A stretch of DNA of 64,000 nt, taken from the NCBI GenBank assembly GCA_036346405.1, contig CM070550.1:11380115-11444114 (forward strand), given 5' to 3'. Positions within the stretch are counted from its first letter, which is position 1, and every line of letters starts with the position of its first letter. This document shows, in pieces, positions 10,170 through 22,220 of the stretch. This stretch comes from Phyllostachys edulis. Lineage: Eukaryota; Streptophyta; Magnoliopsida; Poales; Poaceae. The notes beneath the pieces are model-generated. The model worked only from the letters and a program-made list of their open reading frames with translations, was not told the DNA's origin and did not search any database. Made by a program: the position numbers and the translations under genes.

Positions 10170-11556
10170 TATTTATCAGTTGAGAAATAGGAAAAGAAAA
10201 GGATGGTGGGTCCCATAGGCTATTGAAAGAGATGGGGATAAGGTTGAGATTCATTCTGCACAACAGAGAGAGATGGAGATTATCCCCATCCTGAGGGGCG
10301 GCTAAGGCGGGCGGGACTAGCGAATCATTCGTCGGCCGTTCGTGCGCCGGGTGCAGGATCCTCCTTCTTCTCTTTGTTTTTAAGGTGGCCCTGCAGCACT
10401 AGAAGACACAGAGAAAAAAAAGAAAAATTCCAGTGATTGCTTTTCTCCTCCCGATTTGGTTTTTCGGCTCTAGAAGATTGGACAATCTGCTGTGCTGGTG
10501 TGTTTGATTGGGCACAGTTGGTGGTAAGGATTGGTTTCTCTCTTCCTTTTGCGCATTTCTTTCCCTCTGGATATCTCTCCTCAATTGAGGTTTAGTGAGG
10601 GTTCATTTTGCGTCAATTAGAAGTGAGAACCGGTTGACATGTCTTGATCTTGAGTGGAAGAAAGCAGTCAGTTTTGTGCTCCTTGGTGTTTCGGTCGGAA
10701 CATCTTGTTGGTTGGGCTTGTGCGGATATATCCTGCTTCCTCATCTTCACCCTTGGTGTGACCCGTGGGCGGAGTTCGGCACTGTATCTCCGTTGACCTC
10801 ATCCTTCACCGCGCCATGGTGGGACACTAGGTTTTCTGGGACAACACTTCTTAGCGTGCCTTGTTAATTGTTCTTCTAGGTAGCTTTGAGTGCTACCGGT
10901 TATGTGAGTATTTCTATATTTCGTTTGTGAATCACTTTGGCTATATACTTATGTGCTAGATTGGCTTCAAATTCTGTAATTGATTGTGCACTGAGAGTTA
11001 GCAAAGTGGTTTGGTGGGCTCTGCTGATTAGCTTGATGATTAATAGATGTCATAAATGAAATTGAATATGATATAGTGTATAGATTAAGTCTTGCGCTAT
11101 CAAGTTCTTGCTGTTTTCTATTGCTTTGATAAGATTAAATCATCTTGTCAATTCTTGCTGTTCCTGGAGGTTTTCAGTCAATACATGTTTTACATCCTTC
11201 AGAGTGGTTCATTCCATTGATGCATTCTCTGTGATTCCTTGTGGGTCTCTGATCTATATTTTAGTTAGTAATATTTATTGAGGTGTATAGGCTGTTCCTG
11301 TTGTCCAGCAAGTCTAAAGTTGGTTGATATCTTGATTCCGTTTGATTGTAATAGCAAGTTTAAGTTGAGCTCAAGGCCTAATCTATAATTGACATATTCA
11401 ATTTGTGATTATATTTTGACATGAGAGCTGTGATGGCCAAGATTATGTCTTATGTATATAGCCTTTTGGGAGCAATTAATTTTCATTTAAGTCTTAGCTT
11501 TATGCTGACTTCTGACATACACATGGTGTATGTGTGGAGCATATTATCCCTTTTCA
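10170..11556 (+). repeat. Second copy of the Copia leader segment
   Basis: Matches 6540-7929 with scattered substitutions and small indels. It ends at ATTATCCCTTTT and joins directly to gag codons, lacking the 7930-8468 part. Nothing in it appears to code. Confidence 0.8.
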
Positions 11557-13510
11557 GTTTAATATCATCTTGGCTAAGTTACCGCCCTCGGGGCGTGACT
11601 TTGTGACCGCCCGACGACATATAAAGGAGCACTTGACACTCAATGAGTTGTCAGCAGCTATCAATATCGATGAGCGGGCAAGAGCCGGTGACAGCAAAGG
11701 CAAGGCTCAAGTCCAAGCTCATCTAGTGGAGGTCAAGAGTGCTGGTGGCTCTGGGAATCATAAATTCAAGAATCAGCCCAAAATCAAGCTTCAAGGAAAG
11801 CATATGAAGAATAAGAAGGAGGATGACATTGTCTGCTTTGTGTGCAAAGTGGCTGGCCATAAAGTCAACCATTGTCGCAATCGTATAGGTAAGGGTCCTT
11901 CTCCAGCTCAGCATAAGGGTCGAAAGGTCGAGGTGAATGTCGTTCTGGATAATATCAGTTCTGAAGGGTATGTACCTAAGGCCTTTATGGCAAGTCTATC
12001 TATTGATTGGTGGATTGATATAGGTGTTACTAGACATATTTGTGTTGATCGATCGTGTTGCTCTTCTTTTCAGGGTGAAGGTGGTGGATCCGTCCTGATA
12101 GGGAGCGAGGCTTTGCTTTCTGATCTGAGGATTGGACATGTTTGCTTGAAGCTTACTTCAGGCAAAACACTCATTCTGAGAGACGTACTGTATGTGCCTA
12201 CAATGACCCGCAATCTCATTAGTGGGTTGATGATCTATAGGCAAGGAATAAAGCTTGTTTTTGAGTCTAATAAGGTCGTGTTGACCAAGTTTAGTATTTT
12301 CATGGGCAAAGGCTATGATAGCAGAGGCATGTTCCGCTTATCTATTCTTGATTTGAATAATATAAACATTTTTAATGTTTTCCATTGCAATAAATTACAT
12401 GATGTTTGACATTCACATTTGTGTCATGTTAATTTCGAAGCTATTGTGCGGTTAAGCAAAATGGATTTAATTCCCAGCTATAATTATGAGAAGGGTTCAA
12501 AGTGCGAAGTGTGTGTGCAAGCTAAGCAAACCCAAAAACCTTTTCATAGCGTTGAAGGGCGAAGCACCTCTCCACTTGAGCTAATCCATTCTGATCTTTG
12601 TGAGATAAATGGAATATTAACTAAATGTGGCAAAAGACATTTTTTAACTCTCATAAATGATGCGACTAAGTTTTGTTACATCTACTTACTTAAGTCGAGA
12701 GATGAAGCACTAGAACACTTTAAAATCTTTAAAGCCGAAGTTGAAAATCAACTAGAAAAGAAAATCAAACGGTTAAGGTCAGACCGAGGCGGTGAATACG
12801 TCTCTAATGAATTCTCTCAATTCTGTGAAGAAAGTGGAATAATTCATGAAGTTACTCCACCATATTCACCCCAATCGAATAGAATAGCCGAAAGAAAGAA
12901 CCGAACTCTTTGTGACCTTGTTAATGCCATGCTACAAAGTTCAGGTATGTTGGACTATAGGTGGGGCGAAGCAGTTCTCACAACTAACTATGTCCTCAAT
13001 AGGGTGCCACCTCGCAATCAGGAGGAAACACCTTATGAAGGATGGAAGGGGAGAAAACCCAACTTGTCTTTTCTTTGAAGTTGGGGACACCTTGCAAAAG
13101 TGCATGTGCCGTTACAAGAGAAAGCTTGGTCCTAAGACCGTTGATTGTGTCTTTCTAGGGTATGCTTCGAATAGCACGGCTTATAGATTTTTAGTGGTCA
13201 AATCCGAGGTAAGTAACATCGCTATGAATATAGTGATGGAATCTTGTGATGCGACATTCTTTGAACATGTGCTTCCTATGAGACCAAGTGAAGTCATTGA
13301 TCCTAATGGTTCAAATGAACACTCTATTCTTCCTAGTATGGATAACACCGCTCTAGAATTGGAGTTGAGGAGGAGTAAGAGGCAGATGACTGAAAAGTCT
13401 TTAGGCGATGACTATGTTACCTATGTTGAAATGCCAATGTTCTTAACCAAAAAAAAAAATCAAAATGCTAATGCATGCATAACGAATTTTGCATTGCAAC
13501 CCAATAGCTA
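11557..13510 (+). pseudogene. Copia polyprotein: gag C-part, zinc knuckle, protease, integrase
   Basis: Continues gag with FNIILAKLPPS and IKEHLTLNELSAAINIDERA. It then gives a CCHC knuckle (CFVCKVAGHKVNHC), a protease region where the usual DSG reads DIG (WWIDIGVTRHICVD), and an integrase after a stop near 12409. The integrase keeps the zinc pair (C-X2-C in KCEVCVQAKQ) and the DDE residues (HSDLCEIN, RSDRGGEYVSNEF, AERKNRTLCD). A frameshift near 13080 separates YEGWKGRKPNLSF from KCMCRYKRKLGPKTVDCVFLGY. Reverse transcriptase and RNase H are missing. No flanking LTRs were identified. Confidence 0.88.
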
Positions 13511-13616
13511 AGGCAATCGATGCTTGCATATTTTTCACAATTTACAAACCAAAGTCACACTATTCTGTATGCATCCGCTATAAAAGTTAACACCGGCGCT
13601 GCGACGCCCACACTAA

Positions 13617-14779
13617 GGGCCTATTTGGAACGGTCGTACTTTCCTAAAAAGCGGCTTTCGACAAGTCTTTGCGAAATTTGAGCAAACCGCAGTTGAACAG
13701 CTAAGTGAAAAAGATTTAGTGTTTGGCTGTTTGGCTTTTAGGTAGGCCGGCTGCAGCTTTCGAGATGGGAATGTCTAAAATGCCCCTAAGGACAGTAGTA
13801 TCTTGTTTGACGTCGTTTAACTCAATTAACAACATTTAACGAGAACTAATGACAATTGACGATAATTAACGATGCTAAACGTAATTAACAACATTTAAAG
13901 ATAATAAACAACAAACACAATTGACGACAACTACCGCAATTTACGACATTTAACAACGATGACTGCAATTTGTGCAATTGATCGCATTTGACGACGAATA
14001 CCGCAATCAGCGCAATTGATCGCATTGACGACGAATAACGCAATTAGCGCAATTGATCGAATTTGACGATGATTGCCGAACCAATTACTGCTATTGATCG
14101 CATTTGACGACGATTACCGTAATTAACGCAATTGATCGCATTTGACAACAATTAACACAATATAGTTGCAAAGCGATCCGTTTGTTAATTAGTTGCAATT
14201 AATCGGTTGTAGTTAATTAGTCGTACTGTAGTAGCCATAATTAATTTAATCTTAGTTAGTCGGTCGTAATTAATTTAGTTGCTCTATGAAGTTGTAACTT
14301 TTTTCCTTATTCATTTGCTGTAATTAATTAGTTTGAATTAATTAGGAGGTTAGAAATACTCGTATTAATTTGGTCACAACCAATTTAATCCTACTAATTC
14401 ATTTGCTGTTCATGGTGAGCTCGTGTCATACTAATTTAATCCTACTAATTCATTTGTTGTGCATACTTTGACAGAAAGGAGTGCCGTCCCTCCAACAGAC
14501 GGACGCGCGATTGCCCTCCATACGCGAGGGACGCATGGCCTCGGTCGCTGCGAATAAGGCGAAACCGTTCGTCCCTTGGACGGACTACAGCGACGCGCAC
14601 GAGTCCAAGCACAGGTTGGACGGACACGCGAGATCCGTCCATGGGTGGCGCGGATTAACTGACGTGGCAGCATGAGAACCGTCCGTCCCACCCATGGACG
14701 GTATCTGTCGTTACTTTTGCAATTTACGTGGCAAGGATGCCATTCCTGTTATTACATGCCCAAAAAGTGCCAAATAGGC
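13617..14779. mobile_element. PIF/Harbinger-like TIR element (non-autonomous)
   Basis: Left end GGGCCTATTTGG (13617) pairs with right end CCAAATAGGC (ending 14779). Flanks are TAA (13614-13616) and AAA (14780-14782), an imperfect 3-bp duplication. The left 300 bp, including TTTTAGGTAGGCCGGCTGCA, is homologous to the reverse complement of 60.9-61.29 kb. The AT-rich interior holds degenerate arrays of ATTGATCGCATTTGACGACG and TAATTAACGA-type words. 14480-14700 is a GC-rich insert with GGACGGAC words. No transposase is present. Confidence 0.5.
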
Positions 14780-14927
14780 AAACAAAAATCCCAACTTACA
14801 TGAAACAAATTAAGACAGCACTCATGAATTCTTAAATCGTATTTACAAGCGCAAAATCCCAAAATTTCAAGGGACCACCGGATCAGGCACAATCACACAT
14901 GCTGACACACGAGCAGCAGCATAAGCA

Positions 14928-15415
14928 TCAAGCCGGCAGCTCAGCCCAAGGCCGCCGCCTTCTGTGGCAATGAGACCTCCTCCGCCGGTGCCGCCAAGCG
15001 GCTCGCTCCTCGGGTATATAAGGCGGACCGAACTTCGCCGCAGCGTCCTCGTCGATCCGCGCCATGGACAACCCTACCATGCTCGGCTCTGGCCACGGCA
15101 CTGCGCTTGCAGTACCTGGCCCCTTTCGGCGCGTCTCTGCGATGCAGCGTATGAGCTCGCGGAGGTCGTCCTCGCTCCCCGGCGCCGCTGCTCGATCGAG
15201 CCGTAGCTCGCTCCTCGCCGGCGGCGACGCGCACGAACACCGGGTAGCCGACGCCGCGTCGGCGGGCGTAGCGCGCGACCCGTCACGCGCCCGCGTAGAA
15301 GTCCTGCAGCGTGGCGGCGCCACGCCGGCGCCCTCCTGACCACCTCGGCTTGTTTCGCCGGCTCATGCCACCGAACCAGTCTCCTCGAAAGAAACGCTCG
15401 CCGAATTAACTGCAA
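14928..15415 (-). CDS. Unrecognised GC-rich open region
   Basis: Minus-strand frames are open across this GC-rich block. One reads ..EDDLRELIRCIAETRRKGPG and GLSMARIDEDAAAKFGPPYI; another reads RRRGVGYPVFVRVAAGEE. The impression is of one protein fragment with frame changes, but I do not recognise the family and high GC alone opens frames here. It could be an old gene fragment or noise. It lies between a TIR element and a MULE. Confidence 0.25.
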
Positions 15416-15506
15416 AAGAAGCCGCTCGACTATAATGTAATGGCAGATAACATGGAGGATTCGATGCGGAATTTTTCGGGAAACAAGATGGATGTGGTTG
15501 GATTTT

Positions 15507-15761
15507 TTACTTTTTAGCGTTTCCGTTTCTGGTGGGGTTTCTTATATCGGTGGGAGTCGGGGCCTGCGCGTGGTTAGGTGACGGAGGAGAGTCTTCGACT
15601 TCGGCGCCAGTGTCAAACTGCGGGTTTTCTTCGACTTCGGCGCCGGTGTCAGAAGCGGGAAACTGCGGGTTTTCATAAAGAAAGCTGTGTGCTGCTGCGC
15701 GCGCCCACCATGGTGTCCTGTATTCCTGCGGCGACGTTGCCACTTCGGCACTGCCGGCCAA
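15507..15761 (-). CDS. Unrecognised 84-residue open frame
   Basis: Begins MAGSAEVATSPQEYRTPWWA and contains a tandem acidic repeat (ENPQF..DTGAEVE twice), ending TRNGNAKK. Its composition is more protein-like than most frames nearby, and it could be the first exon of the unrecognised minus-strand region downstream. No family is assigned. Confidence 0.25.
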   Translation of the reverse strand: MAGSAEVATSPQEYRTPWWARAAAHSFLYENPQFPASDTGAEVEENPQFDTGAEVEDSPPSPNHAQAPTPTDIRNPTRNGNAKK

Positions 15762-15833
15762 TAGCGTTTCGCAGTGGTGTTTCCTGGCCTTCTAGATGGA
15801 GTTAAGTCAAAACCGGAGTGTGATGTGGCGTTA

Positions 15834-18800
15834 GGGTTTTTTTAATTGTATTTTTTAAAAGATAATTACAAAATAAATAGTCATCCCAAAAAGTTACAAA
15901 AACGTGTTCCTTTCACCAGTTTTTCCCCAAAAAATTACAAAAATGTGTCCTGTCGCCAGTTGAACTGGCGACAGGAACCTATCACCAGTTGAATTGACGA
16001 TAGGGACCCTCTCGCATCACTGTCGCCGGTCTAGGTACCTGTCGCCAGTTTACCTATCACCATTTGAAATGACAACATGATTTATCTACTTGTGAATTTC
16101 ATAGATTTTGAACGGTACGAAATCTGTTAGACTCGCAATAACATTTTGTGATCGTCGTATGTTATTCTAGTGCGGTGAATTTCTAAAGAATTCTGCGAGG
16201 AAGATTGAGGTATCAATGATTCGTAGGTAGGAAGGTAAGTGATATCACGATGCGCCTGGGAATTCATACACTTGCTCATGTACATGCACTGCATATTATG
16301 TAAGGAAACAAATATGAACTTGCCATTGCTATCAAAACTACGATAAATCACACTGATATTACATAACATTCAGCAAAAAATCATAACACTTCATCAAAAT
16401 GATAATTCAGAACATTGACAATAACATATTACTACTGTCTGTGCTTTCTCGTGGTCACAACCTCAACATCCCCTATGTGGACTGCCTCGAGGCGGGTGAC
16501 CGGATGAGGTCCCCGCGGCGACGTCCGGAGTGCCAATGCCTCCTTCATCCTGAAGATTTCTCGTCGGACATTTCTTGAAGGTGTGCCCAGACTCTTTGCA
16601 AATGGAGCACTTCTTCATACGACGTCCGATTTCTGCTTCGTTTATGTCGTTCCTAATGCGTCGTACCTGTCACCAACGAACCTTTCCCTTGAGCCTATCA
16701 ATGCCCGCGGCCCAGATTACTTGCTCCCAGGTCGGATGGCCAGTGAAATGGCCAACCACAGCGCAACCATACATCTCCCCAGTCCAGGTTTGCATCACCG
16801 CCTCCTTGGTGAAATAGTCAGAGAGGTACTGACCGGGATGCTGCACCACCGTTGAACATGCGGCTATAACATGAGAGCAGGGTCTATGCAGAAGAAGGGG
16901 CTTGTTGCAAGTGCATATTCAACTACCGCGGCGTAGCGTGCACTCATGGGTGACCCTCTCGCGGTTCATCCCGTGGCGTCCTTTATCCCTGCACATTATC
17001 TCGAAGTGAAGCTCCCTTGTGCCCATCTTGAATGCCAGGTGCATCTCACCCTTCTTGCTCTTCTCCTCCATGTACTTGGTGACCATGGCGAAGTAGAGTA
17101 TTCTATCATTTACCAGGGCGAGCGACGCGTTGTTGCTTTTGTCAACAAAGTAATTCGTTGTACCGCGGAGAATTGCCTTCACAATACCCACCAAAGGGAG
17201 GCACCTTGCGCCGCGCATGACCCAGTTGTACACCTTGGCTAGATTAGTTGTCATGATACCATATCGAGCACCACCCCTGTCATGTAGCAGCGACCACTTC
17301 TCCTTAGGCTCGTGCTCAATCCAGTCCGAGAAGCATTTCACATGCGCCCCCGTCCTCCTCGTCAATCTGGGAACATCTGTGGGTAGCTATGGCAATGTTT
17401 CCGGGGCCTGGTCAGCGCTTGGGGCAATCCTTCTCGCCGCCTCCCTTCTGTGCGTCTTGGTCCGCTCATCCAGAATCTTCTAGAGTGCTTCGAACTTCCG
17501 CTGCTGGTTCTAGTTGCACAGCCGCTTGAATAGGTTTATCAAGTTTTTGTTGTGGAACTGCTTGTAGAAGTTTACACCCAAGTGCCTCATGCACCACCTG
17601 CTCTGCAGATCCGGCCATGCAAGTGGTACGTTCTCTCCTTGTTTCAGCCGGGTTATTGCACACAGTAGGCCTACATGCCGATCATGTATGAGGCATACAT
17701 TGAAATGGCCTTGCACAACAGAAATACTCACATTCTTCAGGAACCACAACCAGCTGTCCATGTTCTCGCTTTCAACGAAAGCGAATGCCATGGGAAGAAC
17801 TTGATTGTTCCTATTCGTCGCTATTGCAGTTAGTATCTGACCCTTGTACTTCTCAGTCAAGAATGTGCCATCTACGCACAAGATTGGACGACAGTGCCGG
17901 AATGCATTGATGCATGGACCAAATGCAAAAAATGCTCGTTGCAGTACCTTCTTATTGGCCCACTTCGAATGTGTGGCGTCTTGAATGTCGATATGGGTGC
18001 CAGGATTTCTATCTTGTATAATTCGAAATTGCCCGGGGAGGTTACGGTAGGAATCCTCGAACGTGCCCCCCAACTTGATTCCAATACCTTCTGTTTTGCC
18101 CTCAAAGCCTTGGCATAGCTGATTGTGTACTAGAATCTTGCCTCAATCGCTCGAATAATGGATCGTGGCTCAAAATCTAGATTATCCACGATCTCACTGT
18201 ACATGAGGTTGGCGATGAAGCCTGATGACAAGTTCCGGTGGGACTGTATTGACTCAAAAATGACGCATGTGTGAGGGACCACTATAGAGCACTTCTAGTA
18301 GGTGTCCTACTTAGGCTGAAATGCGCTCACTCTCCAAGGGCATCCCTCTATGCCGCACTTCACGTCGTAGAATCTTAGGGTAGACTTGACGACTTTGAAT
18401 GTACGTCGCACCGACAAGGCCCAGAATTTCACCGCGTCCTGCACGGCCTCCTTTCATTTGTACATAGCTCCTAGCCCGACCTCGCTCTGGTCGTACTCCC
18501 ACGGCACACGGGAGTCTTCGTTGACGAAGAGATTCTCGAACTGGTATGTGTTCTAGTCGGATGGAACCGCCTGCTGGTCCACATCATCCTCGTCGTCGGA
18601 ACCTTCATCTTTGGACAATGCCATGTAGTCTCGGTCTTCAAGATCCATCCTTTGCACTACGGCTTACACCTCCTCACCCTCGTCAGTAAGACCACTAGTT
18701 TGCCTGACCGAAGGAGCTACTTTCGCAGGGTCTTCATCGACAACATCAGCAACTCTTGGAGCTTCAGCCATTGTGTGCGCCGCGCTGCGGCTGGAGTCCC

Positions 18801-19728
18801 CGACTTCTTCTTCAGCGTCAGCACCCCCTTCTTGTTCAGCTGCGGATGGAGGAGTGGGTTTGACATATGCCTAGACCAGAAGAACCAATTTCCACCCTCC
18901 CTCCCTCGCCATGTGTACATATGACTACCATAAATTTGTTCCCTTTAGCTGCACTAACTCCCAATATGTGGGTTGTGCTATCCGCGGGGTAAGGCAACTC
19001 AATCTCAGATCGTACACATCACGGTCCATTTGGAATGTGTGGAATAACCACCGCATCACAGCGCCCCACGTACGCTGCTCTGGTCTTGGTAGGGTCACGG
19101 TCGCCAATTGGAAATAACGTAAATCAATACCCCCGGGACCCTCCATAATAGTCCCTTGACCATAGTAAATTTTGAAATTGGCGATGTCGAACATATTTGA
19201 TGCACTACACCATAAAGAACATTTCCACGATTAACCGCATATCTAAAACTAGACTACCCACCGAAAAGTATTATGTAAAACGTACTGCACTATGTAACCG
19301 TACATCTAAAACTATGTAATCTATTCGGTTAAAAAAATTACCTGAGAGGTAGCCAATCAGACGGGCAACGCTTCGCTAGCTTCTCTCCTCCCCTCTACTC
19401 TTCTCTCCTTTTCTTTTTTCTGAATAAAAGTGAGTCTTGTGCCGAATTTTAGGGTTCCAAGAGGTTTTTATAGGGTCAGTCTTCCTGTCACCAGTTCAAA
19501 TTATGACAGGAACCCATCGTCAATTGACTGACGATAGCTTCCTGTCGGCGACAAGTACCTGGATCAGCGATAGGGGGGCGAGAGGGTCCCTATCACCAGT
19601 TCAACTGGCGATATGTTCCTGTCACCAGTTGAACTGGCGACAGGGACACATTTTTGTAATTTTTTGGGGGTGAGTATTTATTTTTGTAATTATCTTTTAA
19701 AAAATATTATTATTTTTTAAAAAAATTC
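15834..19728 (-). mobile_element. Mutator-like element (MULE) with long TIRs
   Basis: Inverted ends of at least 200 bp: 15834-16070 and 19480-19728 share TTTTTTAAAAGATAATTACA, then palindromic modules such as CCTGTCGCCAGTTGAACTGG in matching order. A 9-bp target duplication could not be confirmed. The interior encodes a decayed MuDR-type transposase on the minus strand. The exact outer bases are uncertain by a few nucleotides. Confidence 0.78.
16440..19194 (-). pseudogene. MULE (MuDR-type) transposase, decayed
   Basis: The N-terminal part (19194-18925) begins MFDIANFKIYYGQGTIMEGP. The catalytic MULE domain (18073-17510) has PILCVDGTFLTEKYKGQILT, AIATNRNNQVLPMAFAFVES, LIHDRHVGLL and RWCMRHLGVNFYKQFHNKNL. 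The C-terminal part (17365-16919) has KCFSDWIEHEP and KVYNWVMRGARCLPLVGIVK. A SWIM zinc finger follows across 16920-16860 (CTCNKPLLLHRPCSHVIAAC). Stops and frame changes separate these blocks, so no active enzyme is encoded. It is the only coding content between the MULE termini. Confidence 0.87.
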
Positions 19729-19739
19729 TAGTGTGGTTC

Positions 19740-21235
19740 ACCTCTAAGCGGTAGTGGCAAACCTAGAAAATTTTCACTTCACCGTACAATTTTATAGTCT
19801 AGTATAATTATTTCAATACATCATAAATCTAATACATAGGTTCCATGCAAATAGTTCAAATAAGGTCTTACATGAATAAAAGATTACAAAATATACAATA
19901 AAAATTAGAATACTACTTACACGTGTTCATGCCTTGGAAACGCTTGATTCCATCATCTTCACTGACATTCAAGAAAATATCTCGCTCAATAAATGTGACT
20001 ATACAATCATTCAAGAATTGATCCCTATACTATTTCTCAACTTGTTCTTCACAAGCCTCATCATGGGCAATACTCTTTCGACGCTCGCCATTGCCACCAG
20101 TAATACCAATTTGAGAAGCAAGTACACCAACTTGTAAATTTCATGTTTTTTGTTTCAACAAGTTTAATAGAAAGCTCGCCAAGATTGTTGAGGTCATTAA
20201 ATCTATCATCACTTCGCATGTCATCAATGAAGTTATCAAGTTGGAAAAGAAGTCTCATCAATTTTGTATGTGAAAACTCATTAGGACCCAAATTTGCAAG
20301 GCTAAGTACTTTCTCCTTGTCAAATGCTTCAAATGAGTTGAGAGGATTCAAGGCAGACATGAGAAGAAGTAACTACATATCAACTTTGTCAAACCATTTG
20401 TCAAGCTCTTGAAGAACACTATCAATGATGTCAATATATACTTTCCTTCTAAAATGATCATCATTTGTTTGTTTGGGAAAAACACTATGTTCTTCCAAAA
20501 GGCACATATTTCTTATTTGGCTTAGGAACTTTAATGCGATGTTTCATACAAAATGATGTAACTTTTTCCTGAAGAAAATCTTCCCACTTATGACTTCTCA
20601 TATGTTGTGATCTGTTCTTAGCCAAATTAATAAGTCTTATCGGCTAGAATTGCGAAGTGGTCATCACCAATTTCTTCAATTATTTGTCTAGTAGTTTTCT
20701 TGGCACAACAATTAATAATTCTCAAATCCCAAATTCCCAAACCCCAAATCAAAATCAAGAAATTTAGACTTGACTTACTATTCCACTGGCTTGCTCCCGC
20801 GCCATGCGGCACCGACGTGTTGCGCTGCTGCTCCCGCGTTGCGCCGTGTCGCCTGCTACTCCTCCTCTCTACGCCACTCGTCGAGTCGCCAGGAAGGTCG
20901 TGTGGAAGCACCGTCATTAGGAGCCAAGGAGGAGAGGATTAGGGATTAGGGTTGCTGGGCTGGGGATTGGGAGGAATTGGAGTATTGGTTCTATTGGAGA
21001 TGGAGGTGGGCTAGTGAGTGGTGGACGTGACGTGGCTGGGGGCTTGTGGGACCGTGGGAGGCACGTGTGGGCTATCAATCGTGGGCTCTATGCGGCTGGG
21101 CTTCCAAGGGGTGCACACCAAGAACTATACTACGAATACAACTCAAATAAAGAACTGATCCCTAAAATAAATTGACTTTTGGGTGTGCCCAGGCACATCA
21201 GGCACCCTTGCTGCCTTCGTTCCTGTCACCTCTGT
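19740..21235 (-). mobile_element. hAT element remnant (TTF-type zinc-finger family)
   Basis: Boundaries are approximate. The left end resembles the family start (TAGTGGCAAACCTAGAAAAT near 19752), and the right end is near GGCACCCTTGCTGCC (about 21200). No certain 8-bp target duplication was found. It holds the transposase remnant and a GC-rich start region near 20800-20920. Confidence 0.45.
20061..20700 (-). pseudogene. hAT transposase fragment with dimerisation-domain region
   Basis: Minus-strand pieces read IIEEIGDDHFAILADKTY, then SHKWEDFLQEKVTSFC and HRIKVPKPNKKYVPFGRTQC, then MSALNPLNSFEAFDKEKVLS, PNEFSHTKLMRLLFQLDNFI and DLNNLGELSIKLVETKN. These are typical of plant hAT transposases of the TTF-type zinc-finger group, including the start of the C-terminal hAT dimerisation region. 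The first two blocks are normally far apart, so the core is internally deleted. A stop follows near 20360. Confidence 0.75.
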
Positions 21236-21348
21236 CATGTGAGTGCCTATGCTTTTCCTGGTAGAATTTGACATGTTATTACCTCCAAGTTGGAGGGTTG
21301 GAAAGGGTATTGTATGTCTTCATGTATTTGGAAAGTCAGCAATTAGTA
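21236..21348. other. Short unassigned spacer before the MITE nest
   Basis: About 110 bp of non-coding sequence between the hAT remnant and the Stowaway MITE. It is the left flank of the old MITE insertion site; the right flank resumes at 35635. Confidence 0.5.
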
Positions 21349-22213
21349 CTCCCTCCAATCACAAAAGAATGTCATTTTGGACTTCGACTTGGTCCAAAAA
21401 AAATACAGCTTTGACCATTAATTTCTATTGTAATAAATTTATAAAACCTAACAAAATTATACTTTTATGAAAGTTGTAACTTCCCAATTTTTGCATCTTT
21501 TTGAAAATTTCAAAATAAAAAGAACCATTTGAATTTTATTGAGTTAATTAAAGCTTAATTTGAGTTTTTAGAAATGAAAACAATTTAATATGAATAAACC
21601 AAACATCAATTAAATTCAAAAGTGATTTATTTGAGTTCCTCTAGTTCCAAGGTATTTTTTGAATTTGTCTTAGATTTTTTCAAGTTCATTTGCTATTTCT
21701 TGGAGCCCTATTCAAATTATCTCTTTTTTGAAATTCAGAAATCAGTTTAAATCCCCAAAATTCTATCAGACCAAAATCCTTTTCCCTGGCCCATTTTCCT
21801 TTTCTCCCACGCGACCCATCTTCTTCTTTCCAACCTAGCCCACTCCCTCATCTCATCTCTTCTTTTCTTCTTTTTCCCTTCCGCCCGATCGGCCCACTCG
21901 GCCCAAGCCGCGAGCCCAGCCCAGACTTACCTCTTCCTCTCTCTTCTCTGTCTAACACGAGGTCCCATCGGTTAGTCGTCTTCTTCCTTCTCCGTCCATC
22001 CCGCCTACCATTGCCAAGTGTCTCGAGAGTTCATCAACTCGATCGTTTCTTCCCCCCCAATTCATGCACATTTGATGCTATTAAGACCCCTCATTCACCC
22101 GCACTTCAATCCACCCATTTATGCTTGCATTCAATCGCCTTTATTCGCATTTCCGCTGCCACCAATGGCCATTTCCGTTTCCACGATCTCCCCCTCTGGA
22201 CCTCCTCCGCCCA

Positions 22214-22220
22214 TATAAAA
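22214..22220 (+). promoter_or_regulatory. Putative LTR TATA box
   Basis: TATAAAA followed by GGGAGCACTAGC in a C/T-rich leader context, about 740 bp into the gypsy LTR, where a retroelement promoter would lie. Confidence 0.5.

Larger units (their letters stand above)
8469..11556. repeat. 3.1-kb segmental duplication inserted into Copia gag
   Basis: Near-identical copy of about 4.75-7.93 kb: minisatellite, A10-like exon 1 and Copia leader, in the same order and orientation. The left junction lies in the minisatellite after GAGCTTCAA (about 8469); the right junction is after ATTATCCCTTTT (about 11554), where copy 1 instead continues ..TTTTAGATGACC at 7921-7934. No terminal inverted repeats and no clear target duplication were found, and gag loses some codons, which argues for a repair-type insertion rather than transposition. 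Confidence 0.8.

Noticed and set aside
15825..15833. GTGGCGTTA and the right flank TAGTGTGGTTCA as a 9-bp MULE duplication
   Set aside because: Agreement is poor and the outermost TIR bases are A/T-rich and uncertain.
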